40,113 nt of DNA from a virus, in IMG/VR virus record IMGVR_UViG_3300036820_000040, positions 1 through 40,113 of that record. One strand, 5' to 3'. Of the stretch, positions 36,125 to 40,113 are shown piece after piece (positions within the stretch are counted from its first letter, which is position 1; the number at the start of each line of letters is the position of its first letter). A program made the translations under genes and the position numbers. The notes beneath the pieces are model-generated. The model did not search any database. It saw only the letters and a program-made list of their open reading frames with translations, and was not told the origin of the DNA.

Positions 36125-36681
36125 TAGGACGCAGCGGCTTCGACCCGGCCCCGCTTGAACGCGGTGGCGCGCTGCTTCTCGGCCTCGGCGTACTCGTCCA
36201 GCAGACCCTTGTTTTCGACGGAGATCTGCGAAACCGCCTTGGCGCGGGAGATGCCCTTGTCGGTTTTGAGCTTCACCGCGGCCTCGAAGCGGGCCTGAAC
36301 GCTTCCGCCGCCAGCGCCGCCGTTGCGGGGCTGCCCTTCAAGCGCCGTGGTCACGCCATCGAAATCCGGGTCCGCCGCGGCGAGGTCTTTTTCGAGCTTC
36401 TCCACCTTGGCCTTCAGATCTTTGTTCTCGTTGGCGACGACGTCCGCGAACGCGGCGCGCGCCTGGATGAGCGTGGCATTGGCGCCGAGCTGGTCGACGA
36501 TGAAGCCGGAGTGGCTCGGGAACGCCGCCTTCAACTCCGCGGCGGTGGCAGGCTTGTTGCCCGCCTCGGCCCGGATCTGGGTGGTGGCGGCGGCGACGGC
36601 CGTCGCGACGGCAGCGGAAACGAGGGGGGCGAGGGCGTCGGGGTTTTTCTCCGCGAACGCCTTGAATTGAGCGAGGTCCAT
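36121..36681 (-). CDS. Nested scaffold protein (Nu3-like), internal start
   Basis: 186 aa in frame with the protease C-terminus, starting at internal ATG 36681 (MDLAQFKAFAEKN) with GGAG 6 nt upstream. Coiled-coil, Ala/Lys/Glu-rich (VANENKDLKAKVEKLEKDLA). In lambda the scaffold Nu3 is made from an internal start of gene C; the same is inferred here. Confidence 0.72.
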   Translation of the reverse strand: MDLAQFKAFAEKNPDALAPLVSAAVATAVAAATTQIRAEAGNKPATAAELKAAFPSHSGFIVDQLGANATLIQARAAFADVVANENKDLKAKVEKLEKDLAAADPDFDGVTTALEGQPRNGGAGGGSVQARFEAAVKLKTDKGISRAKAVSQISVENKGLLDEYAEAEKQRATAFKRGRVEAAASY

Positions 36682-37392
36682 TGCGGACTCCTGGTTAATT
36701 GGGACGGGGTTCGCGGCGCCACGCGGCGTCGGGGGTTTGCTGTTGGTCTCCTGAATGCGCGCGGCCACAAATCGCCGCAGTCGGTCGGGGGAATGGGCGA
36801 GCACCTGGTAATCGAAGGAGGCGGTGGCCCTGGCGGTGGGCGCATCCTCATCGTCATCGTCAACGATCGAATCGCACAGCCCGGCCGCCTTGGCCTCGCC
36901 GGCGGTGTACCAGGTCTCCGCGTCCATCGCGGCCTTCATCTCTTCGACGGTCTTGCCGCTCTTGTCGGCGTAGGTCTGGGCCAGCGTGTTGCAGATTTTG
37001 TCGAGCAGGTCGGCGGTCTTTTTCAGATCATCCGCATCGCCGAAAGCCATCGACTGCGGATTGTGGATCATCATGAAGGCGTTCTTGCCCATGCAGACTT
37101 CGTCGCCGGCCATGGCGATCACCGAGCCGATCGACGCCGCCAGGCCTTCGACGCAAACGGTGATCGTCGCCGGGTGTTCCTTGATGGCGTTGTGGATTGC
37201 CACGCCGTCGAACACGTCGCCCCCCGGCGTGTTCATCCGCACCTTGATGTTCTTGGCGGTGATGCCGTTCAGGTCATTCACGAAGCGCTCGGCGCCGATG
37301 CCCCATGCCCCGATCACGTCGTAAATCATCACCTCGGCCGAGTCGTCCGCGGCCTTGTTGACGATGCTGTACCAGCAGTTCGCTTTGCTCAT
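36121..37392 (-). CDS. Prohead ClpP/S49-like protease with C-terminal scaffold
   Basis: 423 aa. N-terminal ClpP-type domain (about 1-190): MNTPGGDVFDGVAI, catalytic Ser87 in GLAASIGSVIAMAGD, His110 in MMIHNPQS and a likely Asp131. A variable linker of acidic residues (DDDDEDAP) and a helical scaffold domain (about 238-420) follow. Matches the lambda C/Nu3 architecture. ATG shares ATGA with the DUF1737-like gene stop. Confidence 0.87.
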   Translation of the reverse strand: MSKANCWYSIVNKAADDSAEVMIYDVIGAWGIGAERFVNDLNGITAKNIKVRMNTPGGDVFDGVAIHNAIKEHPATITVCVEGLAASIGSVIAMAGDEVCMGKNAFMMIHNPQSMAFGDADDLKKTADLLDKICNTLAQTYADKSGKTVEEMKAAMDAETWYTAGEAKAAGLCDSIVDDDDEDAPTARATASFDYQVLAHSPDRLRRFVAARIQETNSKPPTPRGAANPVPINQESAMDLAQFKAFAEKNPDALAPLVSAAVATAVAAATTQIRAEAGNKPATAAELKAAFPSHSGFIVDQLGANATLIQARAAFADVVANENKDLKAKVEKLEKDLAAADPDFDGVTTALEGQPRNGGAGGGSVQARFEAAVKLKTDKGISRAKAVSQISVENKGLLDEYAEAEKQRATAFKRGRVEAAASY

Positions 37393-37739
37393 TGGGGATG
37401 CCGGATAAGGGCCTGGAGAAACGTGGGGCGGTCGCCGTGGAGGACCGCGGAAATGCCGCCGAGCGGCGTCCAGCCGTCGGCGAGCAGCTCGTTGACGCGG
37501 ATCGTCAGGTTGTCGAGCAGGATCCCGCCGACCACCTGGTATTCCTCCGCACCGAGCAACCGCACCCTCCCCGGCTCGAAGTTCTGGACTGGATCAGCCG
37601 GCGCGGATGCCGGCGATTCGCCGGCGGCTTGACCCGCGGACAAGTCGGCCGCGGTGGCAGGCTGGCCCGCCGGCTCAATCTTCTTCGGGGTCGGTTCCGG
37701 GTTCGTCGGCGGTTTCGGGGTCTTCGGGGTCTTGGCCAT
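37389..37739 (-). CDS. DUF1737-like small protein between portal and protease
   Basis: 116 aa. Pro/Thr-rich disordered N-terminus (about 60 residues), then YQVVGGILLDNLTIRVNELL-ADGWTPLGGISAVLHGD, matching the DUF1737 layout of Tyr-x-Val-Val, Val-Asn and GW-x-P-x-GG. It overlaps the end of the portal gene by 65 bp and is ATGA-coupled to the protease. DUF1737 proteins are frequent small phage proteins of unknown role. Confidence 0.7.
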   Translation of the reverse strand: MAKTPKTPKPPTNPEPTPKKIEPAGQPATAADLSAGQAAGESPASAPADPVQNFEPGRVRLLGAEEYQVVGGILLDNLTIRVNELLADGWTPLGGISAVLHGDRPTFLQALIRHPQ

Positions 37740-39288
37740 CGGGCGTTCCTGGTTGGCCGGGCGCGCCCGGCGTGATGATCGCGTCTCGGGTCATGTTCGA
37801 TTTGCTCAGCACAATATTGAGCTTCTTGAAGAGCGCCGTTTCGCGAGCCCGAACCGCGGTGATGTCGGTCAGTTCTTTCCCGTGCTGCTGCAGCACGCCG
37901 GTGACGGTTTCCAGCCCGCTGTCGATCGCCATCTGGGCGGCCTGAATCTCCTTGACCGGATCGACCCAGGCCCAGCCCGGTGCGATCCACTGGTGCTTCC
38001 ACCACTGGGGCCGCGTGCCATTGCCGGGGTCGGCCAGAAGCGAATTGGGGACGAGGAGCTGGCCGTTCTTGACCCACTTGCAGAGCCGCCACCGGTAGAT
38101 CCGGGACATGACGCATTCGCAGAAGAACTGCTGCTGCGTCCGGAAGCTGCGATACGCCTGCAGGAGGCTGGCGCGGGCGGAGGAGTAATTGGTTCTGCTG
38201 AAATCCAGCAGCACCAGCTCCAGCGGCAGGCCGAGCGTCAGGCCGGCGAACCGCAGCAGCGCCGCCATGAAGTCCGGAAAATTCTGCGTCGGCTGCGTCG
38301 GGTTGACGCCCTTCACATCCATGCCGGCGGGCAGATACCGGACCATGCCGGGCTGCATGTTGTCGATCTTTTCAAACCGCTCGCCGGTTTGCTGGGCCGG
38401 AAGGTTTCCCAGCGTCTTGGGGGCGGTCCCCCCGGTGACGATCAGGCCCTGGCAGGCGGCGATGCGCGCCGCCACGATCACCGCTTCCTTGAAGCCGTCG
38501 ATCTGGTCGAAGAGCTGATACTCCTGCGAGAAGACCGGCTCGCCACGCACCTGGCCGAGGCGCTTCATCCGCGGGTAGAAGACAAAGTTCTTGGCCGGGA
38601 TGTAGCTCTCTTCGCTCTGGGCTCCCAGGCGATTGAAGGGCACGATGTAGTAACCGAGGGCACGGTTGTCATCGTTGAACTTGATGCCGTCGACGATCCC
38701 CTCCTCCGGCTTCCACCCGCCGCCCAGGGTGTCGATCAGATCTCCCTCGTAACCCTGCAGGTAGCAGCGATCGCCCCGGCTCACCAGACCGCACCCGACG
38801 TCCCCGTCGAGCAGGTGGTGGCGGTAGAGGACCTGTTGAAAACCGGAAGCGCTGAAAACGCCACGGATGTCGGCGTTGTCGAGCCAGTCGCGCCACATCG
38901 GCTCGACCGTGGCGTTGAACTTGTCGTCCGGCGTCGTCACCTGCAGACGCATTCCATGGCCGATGACGTTCTCCACCGCCCGATCGAGCATCCCGACCGC
39001 CAGCGGATTGTTCATCACCAACTGCCGCCCCCGGTCGCGCAGCCTGGTCAAGCGCCAGCGGTTCAGCGGATCGTTACCGCCGTGGTAGGCGCGGCTTGGA
39101 GGCCAGTAGGAATCCAAGCGGTTTGGCGTGTCGGCGCCGTACAGGTTCTGGATCGTTCGGGCGCTCTCCAGTTGCACCCGCGAGAAGGCACGCTTTGCCG
39201 CCCACGCTGGCGAGACGGCCTCGATCGCGCGTTCGATGAAAGGGAGCTGGGGCACGTTGGAAAAATCAGACGCCGGAGATCGGGTCAA
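37675..39288 (-). CDS. Portal protein (lambda gpB type)
   Basis: 537 aa. Dodecameric portal through which DNA enters. Features: RDRGRQLVMNNPLAVGMLDR, VIGHGMRLQV, GDVGCGLVSRGDRCYLQ, LGYYIVPFNRLGA, and DFSRTNYSSARASLLQAYR, typical of the lambda portal family. Acidic, Gly/Pro-rich C-terminus. Start is TTG 39288, overlapping the gpW-like gene; a later GTG 39255 is possible. Confidence 0.9.
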   Translation of the reverse strand: MTRSPASDFSNVPQLPFIERAIEAVSPAWAAKRAFSRVQLESARTIQNLYGADTPNRLDSYWPPSRAYHGGNDPLNRWRLTRLRDRGRQLVMNNPLAVGMLDRAVENVIGHGMRLQVTTPDDKFNATVEPMWRDWLDNADIRGVFSASGFQQVLYRHHLLDGDVGCGLVSRGDRCYLQGYEGDLIDTLGGGWKPEEGIVDGIKFNDDNRALGYYIVPFNRLGAQSEESYIPAKNFVFYPRMKRLGQVRGEPVFSQEYQLFDQIDGFKEAVIVAARIAACQGLIVTGGTAPKTLGNLPAQQTGERFEKIDNMQPGMVRYLPAGMDVKGVNPTQPTQNFPDFMAALLRFAGLTLGLPLELVLLDFSRTNYSSARASLLQAYRSFRTQQQFFCECVMSRIYRWRLCKWVKNGQLLVPNSLLADPGNGTRPQWWKHQWIAPGWAWVDPVKEIQAAQMAIDSGLETVTGVLQQHGKELTDITAVRARETALFKKLNIVLSKSNMTRDAIITPGAPGQPGTPDGQDPEDPETADEPGTDPEED

Positions 39289-39526
39289 CGAAGCGCGTCA
39301 GCGCATACGTGGAGGAGTTAGGATTGGCTTCAAGGTACGCGGCCGACTCCCAATATTGCAGCATGCTGAGGATCTCGGCGGCGTGGCTCCGGTTGAGCGA
39401 GCGGCCGTTGACAGCGTAGCTGACTCCCGCCGTCGATACCTCGATCGAAGCGCGCTGCCACATCTTCAGTTGCTGGGCGGCCGTGTAGGTCGGCAGCGCG
39501 TCGATCTGTGCGGGGCTCAGGGCCAT
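39266..39526 (-). CDS. Head-tail connector (gpW-like)
   Basis: 86 aa. ALSPAQIDALPTYTAAQQLKMW, VNGRSLNRSHAAEILSMLQYW. Short helical protein between large terminase and portal: the lambda W position. Overlaps the portal start by 23 bp. Its stop lies within the portal gene. Confidence 0.78.
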   Translation of the reverse strand: MALSPAQIDALPTYTAAQQLKMWQRASIEVSTAGVSYAVNGRSLNRSHAAEILSMLQYWESAAYLEANPNSSTYALTRFVDPISGV

Positions 39527-39533
39527 GGATTCC

Positions 39534-40113
39534 TTAAATCGTCAGCTTCCACGGATTGTCCGACGGGGGGCGCGATTGCGGCTCTGGCTCCGGCGGCGGC
39601 TGTTCATTGATGAGCCGCTCGCCAACGGCGTGGCCGGCGACAGAGGCAAGGGCCGTGCCATCGAGCCAATGGTTGTTGCGGCTGGTGCGCACGAACTTCG
39701 TGACGAACCCTCGCTCCACCTGCGTTTCGGCAAGCAGGTGCTTGGCGAAGGGAAGGTGCGGATTACCGCCGTGCAACGTGCGGCCTGGATCGAAGAGGGT
39801 CATCGCTCCGGGCTTGCCCACCGGCGTGGCCAGGCGTGCGTGCGTCCAGGCTTTCCACTTGTCGGCATTGACGCTGAGCTGCTCTTCCCCGCCCGGTAGC
39901 GTGCGGAGCTCGTAGCCGTCGCCAAACCCCGCGGGCTTGGATCCGGGTTCGTGCTCCGGGCGTCCCGATCGCTGGCCATCTCCAAACCCCTTGGTGGCGC
40001 AGTAACCGGGCGACTCAGCGCAGAAGGTCAGAACCGTGGTCTGCGACCAGCCCGAGTCGACCAGGACAAGGGACGGCGTCAGGGGCTCGCCGTTCTCTTC
40101 TCCCTGCAGATAC
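39534..40113 (-). CDS. terL: Large terminase subunit, C-terminal part (joins 1-1496)
   Basis: Continuation of the gene starting at 1496. Bases 39982-40113 duplicate 1-132. From base 39981 down, the frame adds 148 residues plus stop, including YELRTLPGGEEQLSVNADKW and the family's C-terminal RNNHWLDGTALASVAGHAVG, then a Pro/Glu-rich tail. The RNase-H-like nuclease domain is completed here. Confidence 0.92.
   Translation of the reverse strand, partial: YLQGEENGEPLTPSLVLVDSGWSQTTVLTFCAESPGYCATKGFGDGQRSGRPEHEPGSKPAGFGDGYELRTLPGGEEQLSVNADKWKAWTHARLATPVGKPGAMTLFDPGRTLHGGNPHLPFAKHLLAETQVERGFVTKFVRTSRNNHWLDGTALASVAGHAVGERLINEQPPPEPEPQSRPPSDNPWKLTI
39982..40113. repeat. Terminal overlap, right copy
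   Basis: Same as 1-132 except A at 40108 (C at 127). See the left copy. Confidence 0.9.

Overview
The window is essentially one complete temperate siphophage genome of about 39,981 bp. Its last 132 bases repeat its first 132 with a single mismatch, and the large terminase gene runs in frame across the junction, so the molecule (or assembly) is circular or circularly permuted. GC content is high. The host is probably a planctomycete, perhaps of the Phycisphaerae lineage. This is inferred from a secreted protein with a TTAPATQPAPP-type linker and from AGTCAGT-type and GATGRACACA-type intergenic repeats; no host genes are present to prove it.

Late genes are on the minus strand and read from about 9.8 kb down through the junction to 23.2 kb. 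First come small regulators (an HTH protein at 8841-9023 and a cysteine-rich protein at 9113-9784), then small virion or unknown proteins. Next is an exit/adsorption cassette (7516-2148): an alanine-rich lipoprotein with a C-terminal membrane segment, a class 3 lipase, a membrane/coiled-coil protein, a secreted TIM-barrel glycosidase-like protein and a tail fibre. The head and tail genes then follow the phage lambda order: small terminase, large terminase, gpW-like connector, portal, ClpP-type protease with nested scaffold, decoration protein, major capsid, gpFII-like attachment protein, gpZ-like and gpU-like tail proteins, major tail protein, G/GT-like overlapping frames, tape measure and distal tail proteins. 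Interrupting this order are two glycosyltransferase-type genes (33344-34407) and two plus-strand genes (28151-28585 and 35888-36124), which look like independently acquired cargo.

The control region (9.8-13.4 kb) holds a terminator and promoter that may form a lambda pR'/tR'-like late leader, a plus-strand HTH protein, a roughly 275-bp block of repeated TTCGCGCC palindromes (possible origin or partition site), a ribbon-helix-helix-like repressor candidate, a tyrosine integrase, and an attP site that carries the 3' half of tRNA-Leu(CAA).

The early operon (13.4-23 kb, plus strand) is tightly packed with ATGA/TTGA/GTGA overlaps. It encodes a probable replication initiator with a winged-helix-like domain, several small zinc-binding proteins, a stand-alone polymerase-X-type nucleotidyltransferase, a HerA-like ATPase, a C5-cytosine methyltransferase and a ParB-domain/DNA-methyltransferase fusion. 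I recognise no replicative polymerase and no peptidoglycan hydrolase. Replication therefore probably uses host enzymes, and exit may depend on the lipase, glycosidase and spanin-like proteins.
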